The notes below the pieces were generated by a model. It was given only the letters and a program-made list of their open reading frames with translations. It was not told the DNA's origin and did no database searches. From NCBI GenBank assembly GCA_022818135.1, contig JAFMSR010000005.1:23699272-23763271 (forward strand): a stretch of 64,000 nucleotides of DNA, read 5' to 3'. The DNA is from Saxidomus purpurata. Taxonomy: Eukaryota > Mollusca > Bivalvia > Venerida > Veneridae. The position numbers and the translations under genes are program-made. Of the stretch, positions 36,246 through 47,875 are shown piece after piece. Each line of letters opens with the position of its first letter. The first letter of the stretch is position 1.

Positions 36246-36612
36246 GACAAAGCGTAAGAGGGCGACACAAGTGTTCTTCTGAACACCCATCTAGTTAATT
36301 CAACAGGCTGGCAGAGGAGTATGGAATGATATTGAGGTAAAAATTACACAATGCCTGCTTACTGTTACAATTTACTCATTGACACTGCTATTGTGCTTAT
36401 TGGTACAGTCACTATGCATGCTTGAACTTTCATCACGCTTGTTGACAATTACACAATGCCTGCTTACTGTTACAATTTACTCAGTGACACTGTTATTGTG
36501 CTTATTGGTACAGTCATTATGCATTCTTGCACTTTCATCATGCTTGTTGACAATGATACCATGCTTGCTGGAAGTTACAACTTGTTTGGTGTTTAATCCC
36601 TGATGTCTATAT

Positions 36613-37075
36613 GGCTGAATGACAGTGCAATGTAGCGTAATTAAATATTTCAACATGCCGGGACTGTATATAAGCTTTGATATTTCAACATTGCACAGTT
36701 ATAATGCTCCTAGAACAAAACACACGATGTGACCACACAAAATGAAAGATGCAATAAGCCACTAAGCAAGTTGAAAGTAAGCATAATGTTAATTGCAAAT
36801 TTGCACATCAACTTTTATGTTGTTTAGGCCATGATGCCTTTTTCATATTTTCATTTGACTGAATGACAGTGCAATCTAGCGTAATGGTTTATTTCATCAT
36901 GCTGTGGTTATCTTGGTTAATTTGTAATGCATCCAAGAACAAAATACACGAAGTGATCAACCGGTAAGGAAAATGTTATCAGGCACTAGGCAAAATAGAA
37001 CTAAGCATAATGTCATTTCAAAATTATAAGTCACATTTTGATAACAGGGGGCGCTATGTTCTAGTCGTGTTTTTC
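36613..37075. repeat. internal ~250-bp duplication in the element's left arm
   Basis: 'ctgaatgacagtgcaat.tag' occurs at about 36614 and 36864. Both copies are followed by 'gaacaaaa.acacga.gtga', 'aagcataatgt', and related blocks. The right arm has only one copy, and its inner end ('ccccctggtatcaaaatgtg') matches the end of the second left copy. So the two arms differ by gain or loss of one subrepeat. Confidence 0.65.
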
Positions 37076-37396
37076 CGTAATTTGAATAATTATTTGCCGG
37101 AAAGATTATCGTGGATATCCGAATATGTATAATGTTAAAAAAACAAATAGATTTCCACTTTCATTTTCACTATATTTATATAATGTCAAATCCTTCTTTA
37201 ACACTCCTGCCCCTCAGTTACAACACATAACATAACTCCTGCATGGGAAAGCTGGATGCTAAAAACACGGCAATTTCCCCTCCCATTCCGAGTTCCCCAA
37301 CGGTGTAAAGGCAATGATTGCAGTTGACTAGTGCAGACTGGCGCAATAGCACTTCCGGCGGTATACTACTCTACTATGCCCAAAAAACCTATTGAA

Positions 37397-38280
37397 GTAA
37401 ATCCTGGGTGAGAAAATACCAAGGTCCATCCTGGGGCTCAAACCCCGGACCTCGTGATCTGAAGGCGGACACTCAACAACGTCGCTAAAGGGTTAACACA
37501 ACAGCAAGGCTGTTGGAGTGGCCTATAAACCGACAATCACTACACTTCTCCCTCTTTAACTTTTCAGAGCTAGACAGCTCTCCAGATTGACCCTCCATGC
37601 TCCCCGAATGAGTCCGTCAAACACTTCTGACACCATTAAAGTAAATCCTGGGTGAGAAAATACCAAGGTCCATCCTGGGGCTCAAACCCCGGACCTCGTG
37701 ATCTGAAGGCGAACACTCAACAACGTCGCTAAAGGGTTAACCCAACAGCAAGGCTGTTGGAAGTGGCCTATAAACCTACAATCACTACACTTCTCCCTCT
37801 TTTACTTTGCAGAGCTAGACAGCTCTCCAGATTGACCCTCCATGCTCCCCGAATGAGTCCGTCAAACACTTCTGACACCATTAAAGTAAATCCTGGGTGA
37901 GAAAATACCAAGGTCCATCCTGGGGCTCGAACCCCGGACCTTGTGACCTGAAGGCGAACACTCAACCACGTCGCTAAAGGGTTATAACCCAACAGCAAGG
38001 CTGTTGGAAGTGGCCTATAAACCTACAATCACTACACTTCTCCCTCTTTTACTTTGCAGAGCTAGACAGCTCTCCAGATTGACCCTCCATGCTCCCCGAA
38101 TGAGTCCGTCAAACACTTCTGACACCATTAAAGTAAATCCTGGGTGAGAAAATACCAAGGTCCCTCCTGGGGCTCGAACCCCGGACCTTGTGACCTGAAG
38201 GCGAACACTCAACCACGTCGCTAAAGGGTTATAACCCAACAGCAAGGCTGTTGGAAGTGGCCTATAAACCTACAATCACA
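37397..38280 (-). repeat. ~245-bp tandem array (3.6 units) with tRNA-like Pol III boxes
   Basis: Units start at 37397, 37641, 37886 and 38133 (periods 244, 245, 247) and are almost identical. On the minus strand each has an A-box-like TAGCGACGTGGTTGAGTG and a B box GGTTCGAGCCCC (one variant has TTTGAG). The spacing is that of a tRNA, followed by a unique body. Each unit also has the perfect hairpin CCAACAGC-AAG-GCTGTTGG. The two identical 76-codon minus frames (37768-37998 and 38015-38245) are products of the repeat, not genes. The array fills the centre of the inverted-repeat element. Confidence 0.9.
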
Positions 38281-39493
38281 ACACTATTTACAACAGAGAC
38301 AAAACATAACTTGTATTGGTCTTGTAGAATCTTCTCCAGTTCTAGTACTCGTCTTCTACGTCAATTTTTTATTCCACTTATAATAACGATGCCGATTAAA
38401 TTTTGTCAGTAGAATAGAAGATACATCGAGAAATTTTTAAAAGGCGATGTATTTCTTCCAATAATAAAAATATTGTCTGTAAATAAAGCTTGAAAGCTAC
38501 ATAAAACTTACCAGTTCAGGTTGCAATTAATAGAGTAATTGAAACAAAGGGACACAACTGATGGGAAACGGTTTAGGCAACAGCTAATTTAAGTCCGTCA
38601 TAGGCCGGAGATCTTTCGCGAAAACTACGAACGTGCGCCCCCTGGTATCAAAATGTGATGTGCAAATTTGCAATTAACATTATGCTTACTTTCAACTTGC
38701 TTAGTGGCTTATTGCATCTTTCATTTTGTGTGGTCACATCGTGTGTTTTGTTCTAGGAGCATTATAACTGTGCAATGTTGAAATATCAAAGCTTATATAC
38801 AGTCCCGGCATGTTGAAATATTTAATTACGCTACATTGCACTGTCATTCAGCCATATAGACATCAGGGATTAAACACCAAACAAGTTGTAACTTCCAGCA
38901 AGCATGGTATCATTGTCAACACGCGTGATGAAAGTGCAAGCATGCATAATGACTGTACCAATAAGCACAATAGCAGTGTCAATGAGTAAATTGTAACAGT
39001 AAGCAGGCATTGTGTAATTTTTACCTCAATATCATTCCATAGAGGAGCTCATATTAAGTGGTGTGATACACGTATGATCAAAATTTCAGCTCGTATGTTA
39101 CAAAGAATATAACTTTGACTGTGAAGTTCATTGAGATATCAAATTTATTAGGTGTTTAATCAACCTAATGTCGAAATCTTTATTTGCAAATGATGTGTAA
39201 AAAAATGCCAAACATACACTGATCAAAAGTATGTTGTGCCGTAAACAACACTCCCCAGTATCTCGATTATCATAACTATATAAATTATTCTTTTGAAAAC
39301 GTACATGTCTCCTCTAGATATATCTTATTGCCCAGTCGTATCAATATGTTATAACGAAATTCCATATCATTTTAGAATACTATTTGTACATTTTCATTAC
39401 ATGTACTTGAATTGTGAAGTCTTTCATAAATTCCATGTAACTTAAACGTCTTACGATTTTGGTTTTTGAAAGGTGGCATTAACAGAATATAAA

Positions 39494-39573
39494 GCGGTGA
39501 TGGTCGTTTGGTAATGGCGCTGACTTAAATGCCAAGGGCATTGTCGGCGCATGTTCAAACCCTTCTAGCAGAG
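39494..39573 (+). pseudogene. dead tRNA-Ser
   Basis: It aligns end to end with the intact tRNA-Ser(TGA) genes, but the D arm (GGTCGTTTGGTAATGG), anticodon stem (GCTGACTTAAATGCC, loop altered) and acceptor are broken. The variable-arm region is still partly recognisable, unlike the copies at 42867 and 50999. Confidence 0.7.
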
Positions 39574-40143
39574 GATACGTTTCATTTTGTAGATTAAATG
39601 TAAGGTAGCAGCGCGTTACTTTGTACTGGCTTTTCAAGATCTTTTTTAGAGTGGATCGTTTATCATTGATTTGAGCAAGATTAGACGGTGTTATGGGAAA
39701 TGTACCCGAGCAGAACATTATATCAAAATCTATGCAGAAATTTCCTAACTCATGGCGAAGGAGAAGATTATCACTGAATTTGACTTGATACAGCCTGCAG
39801 TTTATTTTGACCTATGTTAGTAATTTATTACGTCAATAAAGTCATCTTTGGATACATAGTTTTACAAATGTTTCACTGATGAAATTTCACTGCTGTTGTT
39901 GTATATATAATAATAAGTAATGGTGGCTTAAGCAATAGTGGCATAAAAGTATGAGCTATCATTATATGTATATGTGCTAAATTATAATCATTTTGGTGAG
40001 ATTAATTAAGTTTGAAACTCAAAACACATTAATATAATTTATGAAGTAGGATACTAATTAAGCACATGGCTGCATTGATGTTTTAGAATACTATTAACGC
40101 GGGAAAGAAATAAAAGCTAAGGCTGTTTTTATAAAAAAAAGTT

Positions 40144-40215
40144 TGACCCCGACGTGATTCGAACACGCAACCTTCTGATCTGGAGTCAGACGCGCTACCG
40201 TTGCGCCACGGAGTC
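40144..40215 (-). tRNA. tRNA-Trp(CCA)
   Basis: 72 nt on the minus strand, identical in sequence to the copy at 35398. The plus-strand poly-A at about 40132-40140 supplies a T-run terminator on the minus strand. The upstream flank (plus-strand gatatacaattgctt...) is shared with the other Trp copies, including a TATA-like TTGTATATC just 5' of the gene. Confidence 0.95.
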
Positions 40216-41751
40216 GATATACAATTGCTTCAAATATATGTCTACATTTTCTCATAATTATCACATTCAACTGCATAATAGTGTAATTGATATTGTTTTC
40301 GTTTGTTTCTGCCCTGAATATATTCCAATGAATATGCACTACAGTAGTACATATTATAAAAGCCATAATGAGAACGGTAAACGACAATTTAAAGTTGACC
40401 TTCGTGATTTATTTAATGAACCATGCATGCTTTTATACAATATATTTTACTGTTTACTAAAAGGGTAAGAATATAATAAACTATGCAAATTAATGTTGAT
40501 AGAAGATGACGCAATACCTAATTCATTTTATCAAACCAATTTGTGGCTTACTTTTTTCATTGACACATACAGACATTAGGTCATCGGTCCGTGCAAAGGT
40601 TGAAGCCTACTGAATGCAGACGGTTTCACCTTAACCCTCTTTTTACATCGTGTACTGTATACGCAACAGGGAAATGTGGCGCCAATATTTTTGTAAGGGC
40701 TCCCTAAATACAGGGAATTATTTTGTGGGTGCAAAATCATGACAGACAGTTTTTTAGCTCAAACTCATGAATATGTACAATTATTATCTTATAAAATGCC
40801 ATATTTGATGTATTCTTAGGCTTTATCAAATAAAAGAATTCTAACAATATTTCCAGATACGTTACGCTAGGTTGATAGCATTTGTATTAAGATTTCAGAT
40901 ACAACGGTCAAGTTGCAGAAAGCAAGAAAAACAGTTTTAGCAGGTGATTTATTGTCAGCTTTTGTCATTAACTATTGATATGGATATCTGAAACAATGTC
41001 TAAATGCAAAATGTTATATTTATTTTCCAATCTGAAGACTCCAGGAAGAATAAATTGTCAAGTATAGTAATGACACGGTCTAAATACAAAAGGAAACTTA
41101 AGGTATATATTTCTTCATTTCCTCCACGTGCGAAGATTACATTATATAAATTAAAATATTTTTATCATTAAATTGGGCATTTCCAAAGTTTAAGAGCTAT
41201 GCGTGCATACTTACTAATGAGGAAGTAAGAAGGTAGGCATCACGAGTAAAATATATGGAATTTATAACTAGACACATGTTGAAATCTACGATGAGCTGAT
41301 GGTCATTAAACAAAACCCTGGTACGCTAATTATTGATGAAACATGAAACTGAACGTTGATTAGAAGCTATGCTAAAGAATTCATTTTCAAATTTAGCTTC
41401 ACAATTAATTCAGTTACATAGAAAATGGCGGTCTAACCATGAAAATGATTACTCACAAAAAGATGGAAATTTGTGTTTTGTTTCGCTCAGCAATCTAGAT
41501 AACTTTGATTTGTTTAGCATACAATCGGTTAAAAATAATGAAAACTTTTGAAGTCAAAAGACTACCGGGACTATGTACTTTTCTTTCATAAGACCTTTCC
41601 TCGAGTACAGAGAGAACTACACGCAACATGAAAATTAGGCTCTTGGAAAGATACAACATAATGCAGCGTATCAACTGACACTACATCTACTGTCTGACTG
41701 GCAGTATCAAAACATAACTGTTTTTCTCTGTTTGTATAACTTGTATAGAAT

Positions 41752-41833
41752 TCTGTGATGGCCGAATGGTTAAGGCGTTGGACTTGAAATCCAATGGGCA
41801 TTGCCCGCGCAGGTTCGAACCCTGCTCGCAGCG
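41752..41833 (+). tRNA. tRNA-Ser(TGA), acceptor end mismatch
   Basis: 82 nt on the plus strand. The anticodon loop CTTGAAA gives anticodon TGA (codon UCA). The class II variable arm GGGC-ATT-GCCC and the T arm GCAGGTTCGAACCCTGC are intact. Position 1 is T instead of G, so the first acceptor pair is lost, and there is one G-to-A change in the D loop (GAATGG). A TTTT run follows at about 41838. It may be impaired in 5' processing, so functional status is uncertain. Confidence 0.75.
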
Positions 41834-42866
41834 ATAATTTTGTATAGGTTTAAACTCGCAGTGTTTAAATTTATACCGCAAATGGCGTTCGAGATTTATT
41901 TCCGAACTGAATAAGTTGCATAGCAGTAATTCCAAAGCGCATACAAATTCTTTTACCCCCAAAACTGTTAACAGTTAAGATTACTTTTCTAACACCCTTT
42001 TTGATTCAACAGGCTTGCAGAGGAGCTTTAAAATGATCAAATTTTCACCTGATATGTTACAAAGAATATGACCTTGAAGGTTGAGTTCACTGAGAAGCCA
42101 AATTTATTGAATGTTTAATAAAGCTAATGTCGAAATCTTTAAAGGAAATGATGTGACTATAAAATGCCAAACCTACACTGATCAAACGTCTGTTGTGCCG
42201 TGAAGACAACCCCCAGTATCTCGATTATCTTACATTACTTACTAACTGTATAAAGTATTCTTATGAAAACGTACATGTCACCTCTAGATACGTGTTATTG
42301 TCCAGTCTGAGTTATTTGTTATTATGAAATTCCACATCATTTTGGATTACTATTTGTACATTTTCATTACATGTTTTTGAATTGTGAAGTATTGCATAAA
42401 TTCCATGTAACTTAAAATGACATTATGCGCATCTTACTGCACATAGTGTAGTTTTGGTGGCAATTATATAAAAGTAATTTTCGGTTGCTGTACATTTAAA
42501 TGTTAAAATTAATGATAATGCCGCATTAGTATTTGAAGTTGGTGCTTTAGAAATGAAAAGAATGGACTAATAAAATAATAGTTCCTTTTTTCACAGTGTG
42601 ACCCCCCTTGTGTGTTGTTGTTGTTTTTCGTAGAGATTCCGGCAATGGAAGGGAAGCAACTCCTGCATGCAGTTTTTATTCTAAAAAGATTACCCAAGTC
42701 AAAATAGGAAAAGTAATATTTAGAAATTTTTTATTTCGTACGAGTAGCAGGAAGAGATCGGTGAGAGATAGATTACTTTAAAAAATACGCATAAATGTCA
42801 CTTTAAACGTCTTCTTTACGATGACTTTAAGCTATCAGATTCACATTTTGGTATAAATGAAATATA

Positions 42867-42934
42867 ACTGTTGAGGCCGATTGGTTAAGGCGCTGGACTT
42901 CAATTCCAATGGTGTTCAAGCCCTTCTAGCAAAG
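42867..42934 (+). pseudogene. dead tRNA-Ser lacking the variable arm
   Basis: The sequence CTGTTGAGGCCGATTGGTTA aligns to the 5' half of tRNA-Ser. The anticodon loop is changed (ACTTCAATT) and the whole variable arm has been deleted. The 3' part reads GTTCAAGCCCTTCTAGC. It shares the deletion with 50999-51066, so both descend from the same dead copy. Confidence 0.75.
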
Positions 42935-43108
42935 GATACGTTTGATTTTGTAAGTTAAATATAAGGTAGCAGCGCATTACTTTGTACTGGCTATTCAAGA
43001 TCTATTTTAGAGTGGATCGTTAATTATTGATTTGAGCAAGATAGAGATGTTTCAGCTAGTTGGTGTTATGGTAAATGTACCAGAGCAGAACATTATAATA
43101 TCAAAGCA

Positions 43109-44102
43109 GGCCTGGGGGCTCTAAATTAACTCCCCTAAAAACAACTTTTGACCTTCGTGATTTACGCTGAACCTTATCTAAAGCGCAGGTCGAAATGTGC
43201 AGAGGATGAAATTTGGTATATGACACAATGAATGATTCACAAATATATGGATGGCAGGGAAGTTTGTTTTATTATAAAACGTACGTTTAATGAAAAATAA
43301 TCACATGGTCAACAATATCAAATGTTTGAGAGAACAATCAAAATAATTCGATCTGCGCTTTGTTCAACTTCAAGCGATATCTGATGTGGATCGAAAATTA
43401 TTGTGTACCAAGTACAAGACCTTGAAACAGAAATAAACAAAGCAATACCAGCAATGAAATATAAATACAGTACTGTACAATGTGTATAACAGGGAAAACC
43501 AAAAATGATTCTTGGTTACCTTGTAGTTGTAATCGGTGAAACCGTTCACTGGGCCTTGACATGCAGCGTCCTCGATAAATGGCGGGTGATTTTGATCACG
43601 TGAGTTCCTTCTCGGAATGAACGTAAATTATATATATTTTTTTTAAGAAATTTATTTTTAGGTAAATATATATCTAATCGTTCGTAAATAAGAAAGATTT
43701 CAATGAAATAACATCAGAAATTTGAAAATCAAACTATCGTGCTCCGTACGTTTCCGTAAATTTCCGTAAATATCCGTGCTTTTCCGTGATATGCATATGA
43801 TTATCTTCCGTAATCAGCTTACAGTGCAGTAATTTCTAAAACAGAAAAATATGTGTAATGCAGTCCGTAAGCTATAGACCTTTCTGCAATCGTTTGAAGT
43901 TGTATGTACTGTTTTTATTTGTAATACTGTATGTTCTTATCGTATGCGACATTCAAACAGAAGATTGATCTGGTCTGTCTTGCACTACTTTCCCATAGCG
44001 CATGTTTACAGTTGTTATTCGCACATAGCACAGTTAAATTGTCTGCAGTGTTTAAAATGTGGTATGCTAACTTAGGCCTAGGGGCCTTTCACTCCCCAGG
44101 CC
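43109..44102. mobile_element. 994-bp insertion with short terminal inverted repeats
   Basis: It is absent from the matching places in units 1 and 3 (about 39722 and 51227). It begins GGCCTGGGGGC and ends CCCCAGGCC, a 9-bp terminal inverted repeat. The flanking target looks short (AAA-rich). It contains irregular TTTCCGTAAA-like repeats at about 43745-43795 and no transposase. The superfamily is unknown. Confidence 0.65.
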
Positions 44103-44616
44103 AAAAATCAATGCAGAAATTTCCTAACTCATGGGGAAAGAGAAGATTATCACTGAATATGACTTAATACAACCTGCAGTATATTTTGACTTATATTTCC
44201 GATAGGAAATTAAAAGTTTATTGCGCCATTTAAGTCATCGTTGGATACATCGTTTTATAAATGTGTCACTGATGAATTTTCGCTGCTGTTGATATATATA
44301 TATAACAATACGCAATAGTGGTATCAAAGTATAAGCTCTCATTATATGTATATGTGCTAAATTATAATCATCTTGGTAAGAGTAATCCTTTGAGGAGTTA
44401 AGTGAATATGCATTACTTGATAAGAAATACGTCCCTCTTGATCACATAGCTATTGCGTCTGTGACAAATAAGAAATCATTAAGAAAAGCTAAAAACACAT
44501 TGGTATATTTTATGAATAGGCATATTAATAAAGCACATGACTTTTATGATATTTTAGAATACTATTTAACGCGAGGAAGAAATCTTAGTAGGCAGTCTTA
44601 CTGAGAAAAAAAAAGT

Positions 44617-44626
44617 TTGACCCCGC
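44617..44626 (-). pseudogene. remnant of a deleted tRNA-Trp
   Basis: Only the 3' end of the gene (plus-strand tttgaccccg) and its poly-A/T terminator remain. The sequence then jumps to 'cactttttagtatat', which in copy B lies 300 bp further on, inside the SINE at 53510. A single deletion removed the rest of the tRNA. Confidence 0.8.
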
Positions 44627-44827
44627 ACTTTTTAGTATATGAAAGGGAGTGGTAGCTTGTTTTGAAAGTAAAACATCTTGTCAAGTTTAATTGTAATGCA
44701 GTCAGTAGGCGCCAAAATATTACAGGGTGAGGAAAACTATGCACCCTGACAGGAACTCGAACCCATGGCCCATCGCTTACAGAGACACATGTGCGAATTC
44801 TCTCCGGGCAGAGCTAAACGGGTGCTT
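44627..44827 (-). mobile_element. tRNA-derived SINE, conserved 3' module family
   Basis: The minus-strand head GCACCCGTTTAGCTCTGCCC still forms an acceptor helix with GGGTGC at its 3' end. The B box is GGGTTCGAGTTCC. The body contains TTTGGCGCCTACTGACTG, and the 3' module contains AAGCTACCACTCCCTTTC. The last ~20 bases of the module were lost in the deletion at 44617. It is the duplicate of 53510-53727. Confidence 0.75.
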
Positions 44828-45154
44828 ACACAACTTGTTTCCAAAAATTGTGATTAAGTCCGTACCATGACATGTGCTTCAGGAACTCAGACTTAGTCCT
44901 TGCTTTTCATATGTTGAGTGCTTTTTTAAATCAAAGAAATAAAAGGAAACGGGTCACTAAGGCAAGACAACATAAGTTTTAGGGTATTGATTATTGTCGA
45001 ATTGACTCTGAAAGACTTTTGCAAAGTACGAAAGTTTGAGCATCTTAAAAACATTTCTTACAATTTATTTATGTTTTAAGCAATTAATTTCAACATACGT
45101 GTGTAATAAAAATAAATGATTACATTGATTTTATAGAAAAAAAAATGTACTTAA

Positions 45155-45227
45155 AGCCCCCAGTGAGGATCGAACTCACGACCCCTGGTTTACAAGACCA
45201 GTGCTCTAACCACTGAGCTATGGAGGC
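45155..45227 (-). tRNA. tRNA-Thr(TGT)
   Basis: 73 nt on the minus strand including discriminator U. The acceptor is GCCTCCA/TGGGGGC (one G-U). The A box is TAGCTCAGTGGTTAGAGC. The anticodon arm is CTGGT-CTTGTAA-ACCAG with anticodon TGT (codon ACA). The B box is GAGTTCGATCC. A run of nine T follows on the minus strand (plus A run at 45136-45144). No lesions. Confidence 0.96.
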
Positions 45228-45677
45228 TTTTTTACTAGTCGCTAGACTTGATTTAAACATCGTATGATATGTCCATGTTTGATATATTTTACTTCAAAAG
45301 TCGCTATTTAATGATGTTTAAATATTCAATAGAACCGAGAAGTAAATGTAGACGCCTTGTTATCACTATTCCTGTCAATAACTGAGGGTTGAAGACTTCA
45401 GTCCTGATACCTGCAAGCAGGCTGAGGTTATCTTATAGATGATGTCAGTCTTGGCCTGGCCGTGGACACTGATCACTTTAGTTGCCGCTTTAAATAGATA
45501 CCGCATATAGTGTTGATATGGGCCTCAAAAGCAACCACGAAAGGTCTATACAACCTTGCATTAGTTCCACTTAAATAATGGTAGCCAGTGTAGGGTCAAT
45601 AGGAAAATAAACTCGGAGATTGTAGAGGTCACGTCGTATTATGATAGGTTGAAATTTAAAATGTAAGAATAGTTCAA

Positions 45678-45725
45678 TGAACCAGAAGTGATTCGAACAC
45701 TGGAGTCAAACGCGCTACCGTTAGT
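45678..45725 (-). pseudogene. dead tRNA-Trp
   Basis: The plus strand keeps 'gtgattcgaacac' and 'tggagtcaaacgcgctaccg' but has lost the anticodon 3' stem and variable region between them, and the 5' acceptor strand. The substitution 'gtcaaacgcg' (for gtcagacgcg) is shared with all three other dead Trp copies in Thr modules. Confidence 0.8.
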
Positions 45726-46094
45726 TGATATCGTATACCAATCAAAATCCAAGCTATTCATAAACTACAGTGTATTCGATAGTACATGTATAGAGATAAA
45801 AACACGTTTAATTGGCATGTACAAACCATGGTCTGTTATCTAAAAAACTAAATCAAATTTTATCATCTGTATGTTTTTACCTCTCTTAATATCATCAATA
45901 TATTAACGTATGTGAAAACCATGGTAATTAGTTCAATTAACATGACCGACAGATTAATAAATGATAAAGACCTGGTATTCTAGTATCAACTTTATCAACT
46001 TCCTAAATCACGTAAATTTCTTCTGCTTTAAATAATAATGGATCTTTCCTTCTAACATATTTCAATTAAAAATAATTTACATATGAAATAAATA

Positions 46095-46176
46095 GCTGTG
46101 ATGCCCGACTGGTATAGGTATTGGACTTGAAATCTAATAGGCATTGCCCGCGCATGTCCGAACCCTGCTCGCAGCG
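46095..46176 (+). pseudogene. dead tRNA-Ser
   Basis: Full 82-nt length. The D stem reads GCCCGACTGGTATAGGTA for GGCCGAGTGGTTAAGGCG, the anticodon stem has a mismatch (TCTAAT), and the T stem/loop has TGTCCGAA. The same set of changes occurs in 55067-55148, so it died before the large duplication. Confidence 0.85.
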
Positions 46177-47875
46177 CATACTTTCGCACTGTAAATAAAT
46201 AGCGTGTTACTATATAATCCAAATAGCTTTTTGAGGTTTAATATTGAGTGATTATTGAAATTGTGTTAAAATTAGATAGTTGAAGTAATATTTGTGACGG
46301 TTCCAGATTGAAAAGACTTACATACCAACAAATAATAAAACACAGGAAACTCCGCTGAAAGAAAACGTTCAAAGCGGGTATTTGCCTATACTCAATGAAA
46401 AAGCATATTCACAGAAATGCAATGAGTAACCGACATAAAACTTACATGCCACAGAAGTTTTAAATTTTCTGCTTTAGACTTCGTATAATTAACATAAATT
46501 ATTAACAAATCTATTGACGGAAATAATGTGTTCTACATGTACAGTTGGAGCACTGTATAGAACCTGTATAGCATGCGCCCATTTACTACTGTTAGATTGC
46601 GACGTGTAGTAGTGTGCTTTGCGTTTGTCTGTGTTTGTTTTGTTTGGCTATGATAAACTTGCAGGTTATGTATTTGATAGCCTAGCATGAAAAAATACTT
46701 GAACTCAATTTGAATGGGTAAGCATTTTGTATTGAATAATTTATATCATTTATGTCATTATTAATTGGAGATACATTCTTCGAACTTGATTTTAGGCTGC
46801 GTTTAGACTACTGTAGCAGATTTTAATTTTGCTTTGTGAAGCCTAGTATTTTCGGAAGTATGCTAACAATCTGTTTTTCCTAAAACGGGAGATTTGAGCA
46901 TGCGCTAGGCTCAAGATACGATTTTCATAAAAATCGTAATACACAAAAAAACTTTCAGTTTTCATTTCATTGACATTGGCCTTCAGTCTTTGAATTGTGC
47001 ACTTAAGTCTCTCCGAGTAGGCTGAAGGCTGTCGGAAAGGATCATATTTGAGATGTTATAAGGTCACAACCTAGTAAAGCAGTATGGCTAAGACTTTACA
47101 AGGAGTCAACATTGCTGCGAAGAATGTCGACTTGTCTAGACCGATATTGTAAAAAAAATGATTTTATGCATGAACATACCAGTTCGTTCTTCCTGTGCTA
47201 CATGTCCATGTACAATATACTATGTGTACAAAGTTTCACTAGATATAGTATAGGTGTAATACTGAACTTTTGTTGCAATAAGAGGTGGTAGTTAATTAAT
47301 CTAAAATAATTAAGTGAGATGGTTTACTGATTGCTCCCTTTCTACGAAATGTGAAGGATGCTCAATTGTCTGCTTACTGCTAAATGAAAGCATAAGCATT
47401 AACACACATTTTTTTCTTTTTCATATGCTCTATACAACTAAAATCGAACACGCCATATTGGTTTTGCTTTTCGTGTCATTGATTTCTTTTTGTTAATTGG
47501 TAAGGATAAATTTATCTTTTGTTAAGTTCGTTTCGTTTGTCAAGTTTAATACACAATCGGTTTATCTTTAGTCTTCGACTTTGGCTTTGAATAAAACGAA
47601 CAAGCTTGAAGCATTGCAATTTGGGATTTTTGGCGATGCTAGCAGTATTATGTTATTTTCATGATGAAATACCGGGTCGCTGAGGCGAAACGACATTAGC
47701 ATTAGGAAAGACGATCGTGCATATGCGAGAATTAACTCTGATAGACTTTTGTAGAGTATAAAACTGTTGGCATCTTAAAAGTCTTTCTTACAATTAATAA
47801 CGTAATTACTTTTCAACATACATGTATTTGTGCAACAAAAATATATTTAGATTTTATAGAAAAATGTGTACGTAA

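Larger units (their letters stand above)
36320..39041. mobile_element. 2.72-kb long-inverted-repeat element with 6-7 bp TSD
   Basis: The left end TATGGAATGATATTGAGG and the right end CCTCAATATCATTCCATA are exact inverted repeats. Inverted homology continues inward for several hundred bases (left about 36320-36805, right about 38655-39041). The flanks carry GAGGAG (36314-36319 and 39042-39047), or AGAGGAG if the outermost base is counted as target. The unoccupied paralogous site near 42010 reads 'aacaggcttgcagaggagct', which confirms the insertion boundaries. The interior contains a tandem array of tRNA-derived units. No transposase frame is present, so it is non-autonomous. The superfamily is undetermined. 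Confidence 0.85.
39042..41833. repeat. tRNA cluster duplication unit 1
   Basis: A block order shared with 42003-44616 and 50869-53087: a 'gtacattttcattacatgt' spacer, a dead tRNA-Ser, an 'atgcagaaatttcctaactc' block, tRNA-Trp (minus), a 'tttcaaatttagcttcacaa' block, and tRNA-Ser (plus). Apart from the tRNA genes, the spacers hold no gene. Copies differ by point changes and insertions. They are old enough to have diverged noticeably, while the tRNA bodies are largely preserved. Confidence 0.7.
42003..44616. repeat. tRNA cluster duplication unit 2
   Basis: Same block order as unit 1 but reshaped. It has the empty target site for the 2.7-kb element at about 42010, a dead tRNA-Ser at 42867, a unit-specific ~1-kb insertion (43109-44102), and a tRNA-Trp almost wholly removed by a deletion at 44617. 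The spacers contain no recognisable gene. Confidence 0.7.

Noticed and set aside
36379..36603. 74-residue Leu-rich plus frame with an internal repeat
   Set aside because: It lies in the inverted-repeat arm of the mobile element and reflects a ~110-bp direct duplication there.
37768..38245. Two identical 76-residue minus-strand frames
   Set aside because: They are translations of adjacent units of the ~245-bp tandem array; the frame crosses the tRNA-like boxes.
40094..40468. Two ~100-residue frames across the tRNA-Trp
   Set aside because: They run through a tRNA gene and its AT-rich flanks and have no protein features.
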